A stretch of 64,000 bases of DNA from Vibrio coralliilyticus (GCF_024449095.1 NZ_CP024627.1:2666001-2730000), one strand, 5' to 3'. Shown: positions 1-10,133, counted from the stretch's first letter. Numbers and translations: made by a program. The notes: generated by a model from the sequence alone, not told the origin.

Positions 1-1509
1 CGCCTGTTTGTTGATGAAAAAACCAAAACGGTCTTCAATCAATCACTAAGCCATTCACTTGCCAAAAACCCTCTGACTTGCCTGACTGGACCAAGGTGTG
101 GTTTCGAGCGCCGAGTGCATTTGCACGCTGACAATGCAATGGTTCTAGGTAGTAATTCACAGCTGGTCCTTATCCAAGATGCGAATGAAACACCTAAACA
201 GCTCAGCAACAAGCCGCTTGAAGATGCTCACATAGACTCCCTCACAGGTCTATACAATCGCTTTGGCTTTACCAAACGCTTAGAGCAGTTCATTCACAAT
301 GAAACACCACTGTTACTGCTTTATTTGGATATTGACAACTTCAAAAACATTAATGATTCTTTAGGTCATCACATCGGTGATAAAGTGATCAAAGAAGTGT
401 CATCACGGCTTAAACGCCTTTTACCGCAACACGCCGTCATTGGACATTTAGGTGGTGATGAATTTGGCTTAATCCTGCCGGAGCCAGAAAATAATCGAAT
501 GGCGGAAATTCTTGCGGAACGAATCATTTCTCTCATTAACCAGCCATTTGATTTACACCATTTCAGTAAGCGTCTAGCCTGTTCCATCGGTAGCGTCGCT
601 TATCCTGGAGATGGCAATGACGCCCGTATTCTACTGCAGAATGCCGATACCGCGATGTACGAAGCCAAAGACAGAGGCCGTAACCGCCTGATTAAATTTA
701 ATGATCAGATGAACAAAGAAGCGCGTATGCGTTTATGGCTGGAAATTGAGCTGCAAAAAGCCTTACAGCAAAATGGCTTAGAAGTATGGTATCAGCCTAA
801 AGTTAACGCTCGTGACTTCAGTATTAACGGTGCTGAAGCTCTTATCCGTTGGAAACACCCCGTCGAAGGTTATATCAGCCCTGGAGCTTTCATTCCTGTC
901 GCAGAGCGAGCCGGCCTTATTGAACACTTAGGCCGGGTTGTCATGCGAGAAGTTTTCAACACTGTAAAACGCTGGAAACTCCAAGGTATTCTGCCGGGGC
1001 GTGTGGCGATTAACTTATCACCTGAGCAGTTTGGTAATCCGAAATTGATCGATTATATGGAGAAGCTACTGCGTACCACAGAGCTTGACCCTAGTTGCAT
1101 CACGTTTGAGCTCACCGAAAGTGCGGTAATGAGCGACAGTGAACACACATTGCAAATGCTTAACGCAATCAAAAAACTTGGTTTTGCCTTATCTATCGAT
1201 GACTTTGGTACTGGTTACTCATCACTGTCTTATCTGGCTCGATTCCCGTTAGATGAGCTTAAGATTGACCGCGCCTTCATTAATGACATCGATACATTAC
1301 CTAAACAAGTCACGGTTATCGAGAACATCATTAACCTAGGCAAATCCCTTAATCTCACCGTAGTGGCCGAAGGGGTTGAAACCCAGCAGCAAGCTACTCT
1401 ACTTTCCAATCTCAATTGTAACTCAATCCAAGGTTTCCACTTTTATCGCCCTCAACCTAAGCAAGAGGTCGAAGAGCTGTTTGCCCAACATCGTCGCCAT
1501 AAAAACTGA
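1..1509 (+). CDS. GGDEF-EAL cyclic-di-GMP turnover protein, 5' end cut by window edge
   Basis: The reading frame is open from base 1, so the gene begins outside the window; the GTG at 115 is internal. The visible 502 residues hold a short stretch that could be the end of a sensor domain, then a GGDEF domain with an intact GGDEF motif (about residues 151-155 counted from base 1), then an EAL domain. The EAL part keeps AEALIRW, ELTES, DDFGTGYSSL and VAEGVET, so phosphodiesterase activity against c-di-GMP is likely. I see no RxxD inhibitory site before GGDEF. Whether it also makes c-di-GMP cannot be told from sequence. The missing N-terminus prevents naming the sensor. Confidence 0.93.
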   Translation, partial: RLFVDEKTKTVFNQSLSHSLAKNPLTCLTGPRCGFERRVHLHADNAMVLGSNSQLVLIQDANETPKQLSNKPLEDAHIDSLTGLYNRFGFTKRLEQFIHNETPLLLLYLDIDNFKNINDSLGHHIGDKVIKEVSSRLKRLLPQHAVIGHLGGDEFGLILPEPENNRMAEILAERIISLINQPFDLHHFSKRLACSIGSVAYPGDGNDARILLQNADTAMYEAKDRGRNRLIKFNDQMNKEARMRLWLEIELQKALQQNGLEVWYQPKVNARDFSINGAEALIRWKHPVEGYISPGAFIPVAERAGLIEHLGRVVMREVFNTVKRWKLQGILPGRVAINLSPEQFGNPKLIDYMEKLLRTTELDPSCITFELTESAVMSDSEHTLQMLNAIKKLGFALSIDDFGTGYSSLSYLARFPLDELKIDRAFINDIDTLPKQVTVIENIINLGKSLNLTVVAEGVETQQQATLLSNLNCNSIQGFHFYRPQPKQEVEELFAQHRRHKN

Positions 1510-1643
1510 TTGTCACTCACTCTAAATGAGTATTTGACTCAGAACTTACCTAAACCTGCCTTACATCAAACTCGACACTCGTGTTCCTTCATAAAATGCG
1601 GAGCAATTTTCGTAAAGCAGTTATAAACGGATAGGAAGGCACA

Positions 1644-2657
1644 ATGGAACTCCTCTGTCCTGCGGGTAATTTACCGGCTCTCAAAACAGCCATCGATTGT
1701 GGTGCTGACGCAGTGTATATCGGCTTCAAAGACGATACCAATGCACGCCATTTCGCTGGGCTCAACTTCACAGGTAAAAAACTGGACAAAGCGGTTCAGT
1801 ATGTTCACGACCATAACAAAAAGATCCACGTCGCATTGAATACTTTTGCTCATCCCGATGGATTTGAACGCTGGACCGACGCTGTCGATCGCGCTGCCCA
1901 AAGTGGTATTGATGCGTTAATTATTGCTGACATTGCCGTTTTGGATTATGCCGCCAATAAATACCCTGAACTCGAATTGCATTTGTCGGTTCAGGCATCG
2001 GCGACCAATGTCGCTGCAATCGACTTCTATAAACGGAACTTCAATGTTAAACGCGTGGTACTGCCGCGTGTGCTGTCTATCCATCAGGTCAAACAGCTGT
2101 CACGCAACATTCCGCAAGATGTCGACCTAGAAGTGTTCGCCTTCGGTAGCTTGTGCATTATGTCTGAAGGCCGCTGTTACCTTTCTTCGTACATGACGGG
2201 CGAGTCTCCCAATACCGTTGGCGCCTGCTCGCCTGCGAAATTTGTTCGTTGGCAGGAGACAGACAAAGGACTGGAATCTCGGCTCAATAACATTCTGATT
2301 GATCGCTATAGTGACGGAGAAAATGCCGGCTACCCCACTTTATGTAAGGGGCGATTCACCGCCGAGCTAGACGAGCACACTCATGCTTATCATGCACTGG
2401 AAGAGCCCACCAGCCTCAACACACTCTCCATGTTGCCAGACTTGTTTGCCGCAAATGTGGCTTCTGTCAAAATCGAAGGCCGTCAACGAAGCCCCGCCTA
2501 TGTCGAGCAAGTGACTCGAACTTGGCGTGCAGCTATCGACCGCTACTTAGCCAATCCAGAAGCTTATCAAGTTGAGGCGGCCTGGGATGCTGCACTGGCT
2601 AACGTCTCAGAAGGCACTCAGACAACCCTCGGTGCTTACCACCGTAAATGGCAGTAA
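1644..2657 (+). CDS. ubiU: UbiU, O2-independent ubiquinone hydroxylation protein (peptidase U32 family)
   Basis: A protein of 337 residues of the U32 family that matches UbiU (YhbU), which with UbiV forms a 4Fe-4S heterodimer needed to hydroxylate the ubiquinone ring without oxygen. It opens with MELLCPAGN, and the four cluster cysteines sit at about 171, 178, 195 and 234, close to 169, 176, 193 and 232 of the E. coli protein as I recall them. An AGGAAGG ribosome site lies just before ATG 1644. It is followed after 20 bases by ubiV. The third partner, ubiT, is not in the window. I looked for an FNR box upstream and found no convincing one. Confidence 0.93.
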   Translation: MELLCPAGNLPALKTAIDCGADAVYIGFKDDTNARHFAGLNFTGKKLDKAVQYVHDHNKKIHVALNTFAHPDGFERWTDAVDRAAQSGIDALIIADIAVLDYAANKYPELELHLSVQASATNVAAIDFYKRNFNVKRVVLPRVLSIHQVKQLSRNIPQDVDLEVFAFGSLCIMSEGRCYLSSYMTGESPNTVGACSPAKFVRWQETDKGLESRLNNILIDRYSDGENAGYPTLCKGRFTAELDEHTHAYHALEEPTSLNTLSMLPDLFAANVASVKIEGRQRSPAYVEQVTRTWRAAIDRYLANPEAYQVEAAWDAALANVSEGTQTTLGAYHRKWQ

Positions 2658-2677
2658 AGTACAGAAAGGAAAACATG

Positions 2678-3556
2678 ATGAAATACGCCCTTGGCCCTTT
2701 GCTTTACTTCTGGCCTAAGCAAGATGTTGAAGCCTTTTATCTGCAGGCCGCATCCAGCTCCGCCGACATCATTTACCTTGGCGAGAGCGTCTGTTCCAAA
2801 CGCCGAGAAATGAAACCTGCACATTGGATGGATATTGCAAGATCGCTCAGTCAATCCGGTAAACAAGTGGTGCTCTCCACCATGGCGTTGCTTGAAGCGC
2901 CTAGTGAAGTCAACATGATGAAGAAGTACATTGATAATGGCGAATTTGCGATCGAAGCCAACGATGTTTCTGCCATCCAGCTGGCCTCTGAACACAAGGT
3001 CCCGTTTGTCGTCGGCCCTGCGGTGAATACCTACAACGCACACACGCTGAAACTATTTCTTAAACAGGGTATGACGCGCTGGTGTATGCCAGTCGAGCTA
3101 TCTAGAGAATGGTTAGGTAATGTACTTAACCAATGTGATGAAATTGGTATTAAAGGTAAATTTGAAGTCGAGGTATTCAGCCATGGCTATTTGCCACTCG
3201 CCTACTCTGCTCGCTGCTTCACTGCACGTGCTGAAAATCGTGCTAAAGACGATTGCGAAACTTGCTGTATCAAATACCCAACAGGCATAAAGGTCAGCAG
3301 TCAGGAAGGTCAGCAAGTGTTTAACCTCAACGGCATTCAGACTCAATCAGGATATTGCTACAACCTGATCAATGATTTACCAAATATGAAAGAACTGGTC
3401 GATGTCGTTCGCCTCAGCCCACTTGGCATCGAAACCCTCTCAGAGTTAAACCATTTTCGGGCTAACGAATCTGGGCAAAGTCCGATGAAAATTGATAGCC
3501 GCCAATGTAACGGTTACTGGCATCAGCTCGCCGGGCTGGAAGTGAAAAACCTGTGA
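2678..3556 (+). CDS. ubiV: UbiV, O2-independent ubiquinone hydroxylation protein (peptidase U32 family)
   Basis: Partner of UbiU in anaerobic ubiquinone synthesis. The frame is open from an earlier ATG at 2648, but that overlaps ubiU; the AAGGA at 2666-2670 sits 7 bases before ATG 2678. That start gives 292 residues, the length of E. coli UbiV, and the expected MKYALGP N-terminus. Iron-sulfur ligands are visible at Cys39, Cys180, Cys193 and Cys197 (with an extra Cys196), the same numbers as in E. coli. It is co-transcribed with ubiU, and a strong terminator follows. Confidence 0.93.
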   Translation: MKYALGPLLYFWPKQDVEAFYLQAASSSADIIYLGESVCSKRREMKPAHWMDIARSLSQSGKQVVLSTMALLEAPSEVNMMKKYIDNGEFAIEANDVSAIQLASEHKVPFVVGPAVNTYNAHTLKLFLKQGMTRWCMPVELSREWLGNVLNQCDEIGIKGKFEVEVFSHGYLPLAYSARCFTARAENRAKDDCETCCIKYPTGIKVSSQEGQQVFNLNGIQTQSGYCYNLINDLPNMKELVDVVRLSPLGIETLSELNHFRANESGQSPMKIDSRQCNGYWHQLAGLEVKNL

Positions 3557-3570
3557 TCTTTACGTCATAA

Positions 3571-3606
3571 AAAAGGCCGATATCACCTCAGTGATATCGG
3601 CCTTTC
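3571..3606. terminator. bidirectional intrinsic terminator between ubiV and lysS
   Basis: A perfect 12-bp stem (GGCCGATATCAC, 3575-3586, paired with 3591-3602) with a CTCA loop has A residues before it and T residues after it. It can therefore end both the ubiUV message and the convergent prfB-lysS message. Confidence 0.9.
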
Positions 3607-3625
3607 GCTGTTCTTAAGCTAGCAA

Positions 3626-5143
3626 TTAAGCTTGTGGACGCATTGCCGGGAACAGAATCACGTCACGGATAGTGTGCGTGTTAGTAAACAGCATCGCTAG
3701 ACGATCGATACCGATACCTTGACCTGCCGTTGGCGGTAAGCCGTGCTCAAGTGCTGTGATGTAGTCCGCATCGTAGTACATAGCTTCATCATCACCTGCA
3801 TCTTTCGCATCAACCTGTGCTTTAAAGCGCGCATCTTGGTCTTCTGCGTCGTTAAGCTCTGAGAAGCCATTCGCCACTTCACGGCCACCGATGAAGAACT
3901 CGAAACGGTCTGTGAAGAACGGGTTGTCATCGCTGCGACGAGCAAGAGGAGAAATATCCGCTGGGTAACCAGTGATGAACGTTGGTTGAATTAGCTGAGG
4001 TTCAGCAGTCTCACCAAAGATCTCTTCTAGAAGCTGACCACATGTCCAGAACGTTTCTACTTCCACGTGTACTGATTTAGCAATCGCAACCATCTTGTCA
4101 CGGTTAGTCAGGTCTTGTTCTGTTAGCGCTTGGATTTCTGCATGCTCTGGGTTGTAGTGCTTGATTGCTTCAAACATGCTCATGCGAGCGTACTTACCAC
4201 CAAACTCAACTGTCTCATCACCGTAAGGCATAGACGTTGAACCTAGAACGTCCATTGCAACTGTGCTTAGCATCTCTTCTGTCAGATCCATTAGATCTTT
4301 GTAGTCAGCATATGCTTGGTAGAATTCCATCATGGTGAATTCTGGATTATGGCGAGGAGAAAGACCTTCGTTACGGAAGTTGCGGTTGATCTCGAATACG
4401 CGGTCAAAACCACCGACAACCAGACGCTTAAGGTAAAGCTCCGGTGCTACACGTAGGTACATATCGATGTCTAGTGCGTTGTGGTGAGTGATGAATGGAC
4501 GAGCCGTTGCACCACCAGGGATCACGTGCATCATTGGCGTTTCCACTTCAAGGTAGCCTTTAGAGCTCATGAAGTTACGGATAGATGATACAAGTTTAGA
4601 GCGCACGATAAATGCGTTACGAGACTCTTCGTTTACAATCAGATCAACGTAACGCTGACGGTAACGCATCTCTTGGTCAGTCAGGCCGTGGAATTTCTCT
4701 GGAAGTGGACGAAGTGCTTTCGTTAGCAGCTCGTAAGACTCCATGTTCACGTAAAGGTCGCCTTTACCTGACTTATGAAGAGCACCTTTCACACCGATGA
4801 TGTCACCGATATCGAGACCTTGGTACTTCTCTTTCAGCTCTTTTTGAACCTCTTTTGCAGCGTAGGCCTGAATACGACCAGAGGTTTCTTGAATCGCTAG
4901 GAAAGGACCACGCTTTGCCATAACACGACCAGCAATTGCTACAACATGGTTTAGCTCTTCTAGCTCTTCCTTCGTCTTTTCACCGAATTCCGCTTGAAGA
5001 TCGCCAGCTAGGTGCTCACGACGGAAGTCATTTGGGTGGCCGTTTGCTTTGCAGCTCTTACGGATATGATCCAGTTTAGCGCGACGCTCAGCAATCAGCT
5101 TATTCTCTTCTTGTACATTGTCGTTTTGAACAGCATCAGTCAT
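3626..5143 (-). CDS. lysS: lysyl-tRNA synthetase, class II
   Basis: Charges tRNA-Lys with lysine in the cytoplasm. The protein has 505 residues, the same as E. coli LysS. It has an N-terminal OB-fold anticodon-binding domain followed by the class II catalytic core. Motif 2 is visible as [11 protein letters not shown] with the [12 protein letters not shown] block, and motif 3 as [10 protein letters not shown] near the C-terminus. ATG 5143 is preceded by an AGGAT ribosome site. It lies 50 bases downstream of prfB on the same strand, the usual prfB-lysS operon. Confidence 0.98.
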   Translation of the reverse strand: MTDAVQNDNVQEENKLIAERRAKLDHIRKSCKANGHPNDFRREHLAGDLQAEFGEKTKEELEELNHVVAIAGRVMAKRGPFLAIQETSGRIQAYAAKEVQKELKEKYQGLDIGDIIGVKGALHKSGKGDLYVNMESYELLTKALRPLPEKFHGLTDQEMRYRQRYVDLIVNEESRNAFIVRSKLVSSIRNFMSSKGYLEVETPMMHVIPGGATARPFITHHNALDIDMYLRVAPELYLKRLVVGGFDRVFEINRNFRNEGLSPRHNPEFTMMEFYQAYADYKDLMDLTEEMLSTVAMDVLGSTSMPYGDETVEFGGKYARMSMFEAIKHYNPEHAEIQALTEQDLTNRDKMVAIAKSVHVEVETFWTCGQLLEEIFGETAEPQLIQPTFITGYPADISPLARRSDDNPFFTDRFEFFIGGREVANGFSELNDAEDQDARFKAQVDAKDAGDDEAMYYDADYITALEHGLPPTAGQGIGIDRLAMLFTNTHTIRDVILFPAMRPQA

Positions 5144-5193
5144 TTTTGATGTATCCTGTCTTTCTTTATGAAAATAGTTTTTCGGTGAAAAGC

Positions 5194-6292
5194 TTACAGA
5201 CCTGATTTCAGGCTAGCTTCGATAAATTTGTCTAGATCGCCGTCAAGAACCGCTTGAGTATTGCGGTTTTCAACACCAGTACGCAGATCTTTGATGCGCG
5301 AGTCATCCAGTACGTATGAACGAATCTGGCTACCCCAACCAATGTCCGACTTAGCGTCTTCATTGGCTTGCTTCTCTGCATTTTGCTTTTGAATCTCTAA
5401 TTCAAATAGCTTCGCACGAAGCTGCTTCATTGCCTGATCTTTGTTCTTGTGTTGAGAGCGGTCATTCTGGCACTGAACCACAGTATTGGTTGGAACGTGA
5501 GTAATACGTACCGCCGATTCCGTGGTGTTAACGTGCTGACCACCCGCACCGGATGCACGGTATACGTCAATACGTAGATCAGAAGGGTTAATGTCGATGT
5601 CGATGTTGTCATCAATCTCTGGGTAGATAAACGCAGAAGCAAACGATGTATGACGACGGCCACTTGAATCGAATGGCGATTTACGAACCAAGCGGTGAAC
5701 ACCTGTTTCCGTACGTAGCCAACCGTAAGCGTACTCACCGGAGATCTTAACCGTTGCACCTTTAAGGCCCGCAACTTCACCTTCAGAGACCTCGATCACT
5801 TCCGTCTTAAAGCCTTTTGCTTCAGCCCAACGTAAGTACATGCGTAGCATCATCGATGTCCAGTCTTGCGCTTCTGTACCACCAGAGCCTGATTGCAAGT
5901 CAATGTAGCAGTCAGACGCATCATGGTCGCCAGAGAACATACGACGGAATTCGAGCTTTTCTAGCTTAGCTTCAAGCTCAGCAAGCTCTGGCTCAATTTC
6001 ATCGAAGGTTTCTTGATCTTCTTCTTCAACCGCAAGCTCTAGAAGACCATCAACGTCCTCCACACCTTGCTCAAGTTGATCAATCGTTTCCACAACTGCT
6101 TCGAGGGCAGAACGCTCTTTACCTAGCGCTTGCGCACGCTCAGGCTCGTTCCACACATCCGGTTGTTCTAGTTCTGCGTTGACTTCTTCTAGACGCTCTT
6201 GTTTGGCATCATAGTCAAAGGTACCCCCTCAGGACATTAGTGCGCTCAGACACGTCCTTAAGGCGGTTTTTAATAGGATTGATTTCAAACAT
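5194..6292 (-). CDS. prfB: peptide chain release factor 2 (RF2), made by programmed +1 frameshift
   Basis: RF2 reads UGA and UAA stop codons and triggers peptide release. Translation starts at ATG 6292 and gives 25 residues (MFEINPIKN onward) before an in-frame TGA at 6215-6217. A +1 shift on CTT-TGA continues as [11 protein letters not shown] in the long frame, for a total of 365 residues, the same as E. coli RF2. The SPF tripeptide that reads stop codons and the GGQ catalytic loop are both present. The residue at the Thr246 position of E. coli K-12 is Ala here (RASGAGGQ), the more common and more active form. It is the first gene of the prfB-lysS operon. An automatic caller may wrongly start it at 6156. 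Confidence 0.97.
6215..6229 (-). promoter_or_regulatory. prfB programmed +1 frameshift site
   Basis: On the minus strand an internal Shine-Dalgarno-like AGGGGG (6224-6229) lies three bases before CTT TGA C. This is the classic RF2 autoregulatory signal: when RF2 is scarce the ribosome pauses at UGA and slips +1. The spacing matches the E. coli site. Confidence 0.97.
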
Positions 6293-6395
6293 GTTTGCTC
6301 AACATTTATGAGTAGAATTTAACCGGAGAATTGTACTGAAAAGAGTGATGAAGATACAGGAATTTTTTGCACTGCGACCTACCTAAAATACAATG

Positions 6396-6435
6396 AAAAA
6401 TCCCCTGTCACACAGGGTATGACAGGGGATTTTTT
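6396..6435. terminator. intrinsic terminator after brnQ
   Basis: A stem of AAAAATCCCCTGTC (6396-6409) pairs with 6421-6434 across an 11-base loop. Runs of A and T flank both sides, so it ends brnQ on the minus strand and could work in either direction. It insulates prfB from brnQ. Confidence 0.9.
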
Positions 6436-6454
6436 ATCTATTGATCATTTCAGC

Positions 6455-7768
6455 TTAAGACGCTTCTTCCGCTAGATCTGGTTGAGCTGATTTTCCAATG
6501 AAGAACATGCAGATCATGGCAGCAATGGTTGGCAGCAACCAACCCATGCCAATATCGAACAGCGGTAACATACTTAGCGCAGATACATCCACACCCGCGA
6601 CTTTTGCTGCATCAATCAGAGCAAACAGCAGTGACACAAGGATAACGACACGGTAAGCCACTTGTGGGTTTGGTAGCATCTTGCGAATAAACGTCAGTGC
6701 GACCAAAGCGATAGCCACTGGGTATAGTGCAAATAGCACAGGAACAGACAAGGCAATCAGTTGGGAAAGACCAACATTGGCAACCACTGCACACGCCACA
6801 CCGTTAACCACAACCCAAGTTTTGTAAGACACTGGAGTCAGCGAGCTAAAGTAATCAGAACACGCTGAGATAATACCGATAGCCGTGGTTAAACACGCAA
6901 GAAGCACAATCACTGACAATACAATTTGACCATACGGGCCGAACAGAGATTGAACGTACACGCTAAGAATCACACCGCCATTGTCTGCACCAGCAGCCAC
7001 AGCCGCACTGGTTGCACCTAGGTAGAATAAAGAGACGTAAACGAAAGCCAAACCAGCAGCAGCAACACATGCGGCTCTGATCAGGTATTTTGCAGTTGCC
7101 TTTTGATCAGAAATCCCTTTTTGACGAAGTGCATCGACGATAAGCCCGCCAAACATCAGCGAGGCGAAGGTATCCATGGTGTTGTAACCTTCAAGGAAAC
7201 CTTTTTGCAGTGGGTGCGTAAGGTATTCACCTTGCGCTGCGATCATTTCTCCTTGAGGGTCGATAAACACAGCGACAGCAAGCGCAATCAAACCTAAGAA
7301 AAGCACTGGTGTCAGTATTTTTCCGATCACATCAATCAGCTTGCCTTGAGACCAAGCAAAAGACATCGCAACCACAAAAAATAGGATGGAAAAAACAGTC
7401 AGATGAAGTTGTGCGGCATCAGCAAAAAATGGCTTCACCGCCATTTCATAAGCCACCAAGCCGGTACGTGGCGCCGCAAAAGCCGGCCCAATAATGATAA
7501 AGATCAGTACCGCAATCGTCATTGCTACACGCTTAGGTAAATCTTTGGTGAGATGATCCCAAGATCCCCCTGCAACGGCGATAGCAACGATCGTAATAAG
7601 AGGAAGACCTACCGCAGTGAGAAGAAAACCAGTCATCGCAGGAACAAGATTTTCACCTGCAAGTTGTCCTGCCAGTGGCGGGAAGATAATGTTACCCGCA
7701 CCTAAGAAGAAGGCGAAAAGCATAAAGCCTACCGCGATAATATCTGTTAATTTTAAAGTCTGATTCAC
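6455..7768 (-). CDS. brnQ: branched-chain amino acid cation symporter (LIVCS family)
   Basis: An inner-membrane transporter of leucine, isoleucine and valine, coupled to Na+ or H+. The protein is very hydrophobic, with about 12 membrane segments. It begins TLKLTDIIAVGFMLFAFFLG and has the family hallmark GAGNIIFPP. The frame is open upstream to 7900, but a GTG at 7768 with AAAGGG 8 bases before it gives the normal family N-terminus and 437 residues; ATG 7804 is the alternative. It stands alone between two terminators or promoters. The upstream stretch is very AT-rich, but I saw no clear Lrp site. Confidence 0.93.
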   Translation of the reverse strand: MNQTLKLTDIIAVGFMLFAFFLGAGNIIFPPLAGQLAGENLVPAMTGFLLTAVGLPLITIVAIAVAGGSWDHLTKDLPKRVAMTIAVLIFIIIGPAFAAPRTGLVAYEMAVKPFFADAAQLHLTVFSILFFVVAMSFAWSQGKLIDVIGKILTPVLFLGLIALAVAVFIDPQGEMIAAQGEYLTHPLQKGFLEGYNTMDTFASLMFGGLIVDALRQKGISDQKATAKYLIRAACVAAAGLAFVYVSLFYLGATSAAVAAGADNGGVILSVYVQSLFGPYGQIVLSVIVLLACLTTAIGIISACSDYFSSLTPVSYKTWVVVNGVACAVVANVGLSQLIALSVPVLFALYPVAIALVALTFIRKMLPNPQVAYRVVILVSLLFALIDAAKVAGVDVSALSMLPLFDIGMGWLLPTIAAMICMFFIGKSAQPDLAEEAS

Positions 7769-8072
7769 AAGAGACCCTTTAACTTTTTGATTGATGTTGT
7801 GCATGCTGAGTAGTCCGTGATGGCTACCCAATCTATAAATTTGGAGGCGAATAATGACGAAACACACACTCATCCGCAACCCTAGGGCTAAAAACACCAT
7901 ATAAATTTATACTTTCAACTCACAACCAGTTATATCGACCATTAAAATAAAAAATATTAGTTTAATATATGGATCAATAAATAAAACAAATGCAACATTA
8001 ACAGAACAAAAGACCATACAAATATCCAACAATAGACTGAATCACTCAATTGTTCACCACGCACAGAATAAA
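7769..8072. other. AT-rich divergent intergenic region between brnQ and trmN
   Basis: About 300 bases hold the brnQ ribosome site, a possible longer brnQ N-terminus, and AT-rich sequence (about 7905-8050) where both divergent promoters must lie. No hairpin, repeat or convincing operator was seen. Confidence 0.6.
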
Positions 8073-8792
8073 ATGAAAAACACAAAAACCAAGACGAAAG
8101 ACTTTTCATTCAAGCAGTTTAAAATTTCTGGTGGTTACTCAGGCATGCCAGTCAGCACTGATGGCGTGTTACTCGGAGCTTGGTGCGATATTAAACAGGC
8201 GAATACCATTTTAGATATTGGAACAGGCACAGGCTTGCTAGCCTTAATGTGCGCGCAAAGAAATATATCCGCTACTATTGATGCTATCGATATTGACCAA
8301 CATGCCTTACAAGCTGCTGAAGACAATTTCACCTCTTCTCCTTGGTCTTCCCGACTAACATTACTGGAAGGCAACGTACTCAACTTTCCATTCGGAACAA
8401 GCTATGACGCTATTGTCTGTAACCCCCCCTATTTTAACTCCGGAGAGCACGCCCAAAGCCAACACCGTGCCACGGCAAGGCACACCTTAACCTTGAGCCA
8501 CGAAGCGTTACTTCAGCAATGCCAAAAGTTACTGAACGCTGACGGCCGAGCTTGGTTTGTACTTCCTGAAACGGAAGGGAGGCTTTTTATCTCCTTAGCG
8601 GAAACACTTGGTTGGCACCTAGCTAGTTTATGTGAGGTACACACTACAGAGAAGAAGCCAGTGAGCCGGTTGCTGATTGAGCTTAGCCAACACCCATCAA
8701 ATACGAAGGTAGAAACGCTGATAATTCAAGATGATAATGGCTACAGCGACAAGTTTATCGCATTGACGAAGGCGTTTTATTTGAAGATGTAG
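8073..8792 (+). CDS. trmN: tRNA1(Val) (adenine(37)-N6)-methyltransferase
   Basis: Methylates N6 of A37 next to the anticodon of tRNA-Val1. The 239-residue protein has a Rossmann S-adenosylmethionine fold with DIGTGTGLLALM as motif I and the N6-adenine catalytic motif NPPYF, the signature of TrmN6 (YfiC). It begins KDFSFKQFKISGG, as in the family. The gene lies next to srmB, the same neighbour as in E. coli. The ribosome site before ATG 8073 is poor. Confidence 0.93.
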   Translation: MKNTKTKTKDFSFKQFKISGGYSGMPVSTDGVLLGAWCDIKQANTILDIGTGTGLLALMCAQRNISATIDAIDIDQHALQAAEDNFTSSPWSSRLTLLEGNVLNFPFGTSYDAIVCNPPYFNSGEHAQSQHRATARHTLTLSHEALLQQCQKLLNADGRAWFVLPETEGRLFISLAETLGWHLASLCEVHTTEKKPVSRLLIELSQHPSNTKVETLIIQDDNGYSDKFIALTKAFYLKM

Positions 8793-8801
8793 AAATTAAG
8801 G

Positions 8802-8831
8802 TGTGATCCTTATCACCGAACCCTCTATAAT
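8802..8831 (+). promoter_or_regulatory. candidate srmB promoter with overlapping CRP-like site
   Basis: A perfect TATAAT (8826-8831) lies about 50 bases before the srmB start, with no good -35 box. Just upstream is TGTGA-TCCTTA-TCACC (8802-8817), 9 of 10 conserved CRP positions. Its place, centred near -29, is not that of a usual activator site, so it may repress or be chance. Confidence 0.45.
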
Positions 8832-8882
8832 ACGTTCCCTTAAATTTATCGTTCTCACTTACCAGCTTGTGGAGACACCAGA

Positions 8883-10115
8883 GTGATCAGAAATTTTGCT
8901 GAACTAGAGCTAGATAACAACTTGCTCGCTGCAATCGAAGAAATGGGTTATACCCGCCCAACCCAGATCCAGGCTGAAGCCATTCCACAAGCTTTGGACG
9001 GCAGAGACATTCTCGCTTCGGCGCCGACTGGCACAGGTAAAACGGCCGCTTTTGTCTTGCCCGCTTTGCAATATTTGCAAGACTTCCCTCGTCGTAAGCC
9101 GGGGCCTGCTCGTGTGCTGATCCTGACTCCGACTCGCGAATTGGCTATGCAAGTCGCTGACCAAGCTCGTGAGCTCGCCAAACATACCAGCCTAAACATT
9201 TTCACCATCACAGGTGGAGTACAGTATCAGGAACACGCTGATATTCTCTCCAAAACCCAAGATATCGTGGTTGCGACCCCAGGACGCTTGATGGAATACA
9301 TCGAAGCAGAACGTTTCGACTGCCGAGCAATCGAATGGTTGATCCTAGATGAAGCGGATCGCATGCTCGACATGGGCTTTGGCCCGACCGTTGATCGTCT
9401 TTCTTCTGAATGTCGCTGGCGAAAACAAACCTTACTTTTCTCTGCGACACTTGAAGGTAAAGGCGTAGAAGGTTTTACCGCTGATCTACTCAAAGAGCCC
9501 GCAGAGATCGATGCCGAACCTTCTCGTCGCGAGCGTAAAAAGATTGCTCAGTGGTATCACCGTGCTGATGATATGTCGCATAAGCTAGAGCTACTGAAAA
9601 AAATCATCAATGACCAAGCTGAGCGTTCTATTGTCTTCCTTAAAACTCGGGAACGACTAGCCGAGCTACGCGTAGAATTGGAAAAAGCCCAAATTCCATG
9701 TGCCTGGATTCAAGGTGAAATGCCACAGGATCGTCGTAACAACGCCATTGCACGATTCCGCGATGGCTCAGTCAATGTGCTTCTTGCCACTGATGTGGCG
9801 GCGCGAGGCATTGATCTGCCAGATGTCAGCCATGTTATCAACTACGACATGCCACGAAGCGCAGATGTTTATCTTCACCGCATCGGCCGAACTGCTCGTG
9901 CTGGTAAGAAAGGCAATGCGATCTCACTCGTCGAGGCCCACGACCAACCCATGATGGATCGCGTGGCTCGCTACGTAAAAGAAGAGATCAAAGAGCGCTT
10001 CATTAAAGAGCTTCGCCCTAAGCACAAGAAACCTACATTCAAGAAAAAGAAAAAAGACGACAAGAAAGCGTCCACCGCGAAAGGCAAAAAGAAAGTCGCA
10101 AAGAAGAAAAAGTAG
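8883..10115 (+). CDS. srmB: ATP-dependent RNA helicase SrmB (DEAD box)
   Basis: A DEAD-box helicase that helps early assembly of the 50S ribosomal subunit. Helicase motifs are visible in order: the Q motif region with TRPTQIQAEAIP, Walker A APTGTGKT, PTRELA, the TPGR motif, DEAD (LILDEADRMLDMGF), SAT, then the second RecA domain with ATDVAARGIDLP and HRIGRTAR. A lysine-rich tail ends the 410 residues. It starts at GTG 8883. The closeness to SrmB rather than other DEAD proteins is clearest in the first 100 residues and in the trmN neighbour. Confidence 0.95.
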   Translation: MIRNFAELELDNNLLAAIEEMGYTRPTQIQAEAIPQALDGRDILASAPTGTGKTAAFVLPALQYLQDFPRRKPGPARVLILTPTRELAMQVADQARELAKHTSLNIFTITGGVQYQEHADILSKTQDIVVATPGRLMEYIEAERFDCRAIEWLILDEADRMLDMGFGPTVDRLSSECRWRKQTLLFSATLEGKGVEGFTADLLKEPAEIDAEPSRRERKKIAQWYHRADDMSHKLELLKKIINDQAERSIVFLKTRERLAELRVELEKAQIPCAWIQGEMPQDRRNNAIARFRDGSVNVLLATDVAARGIDLPDVSHVINYDMPRSADVYLHRIGRTARAGKKGNAISLVEAHDQPMMDRVARYVKEEIKERFIKELRPKHKKPTFKKKKKDDKKASTAKGKKKVAKKKK

Positions 10116-10133
10116 CGACAAACTAACAACACT

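Noticed and set aside
1510-1643. FNR box upstream of ubiUV
   Set aside because: Expected from the anaerobic role, but only a lone ATCAA half-site is visible with no matching TTGAT at the right spacing.
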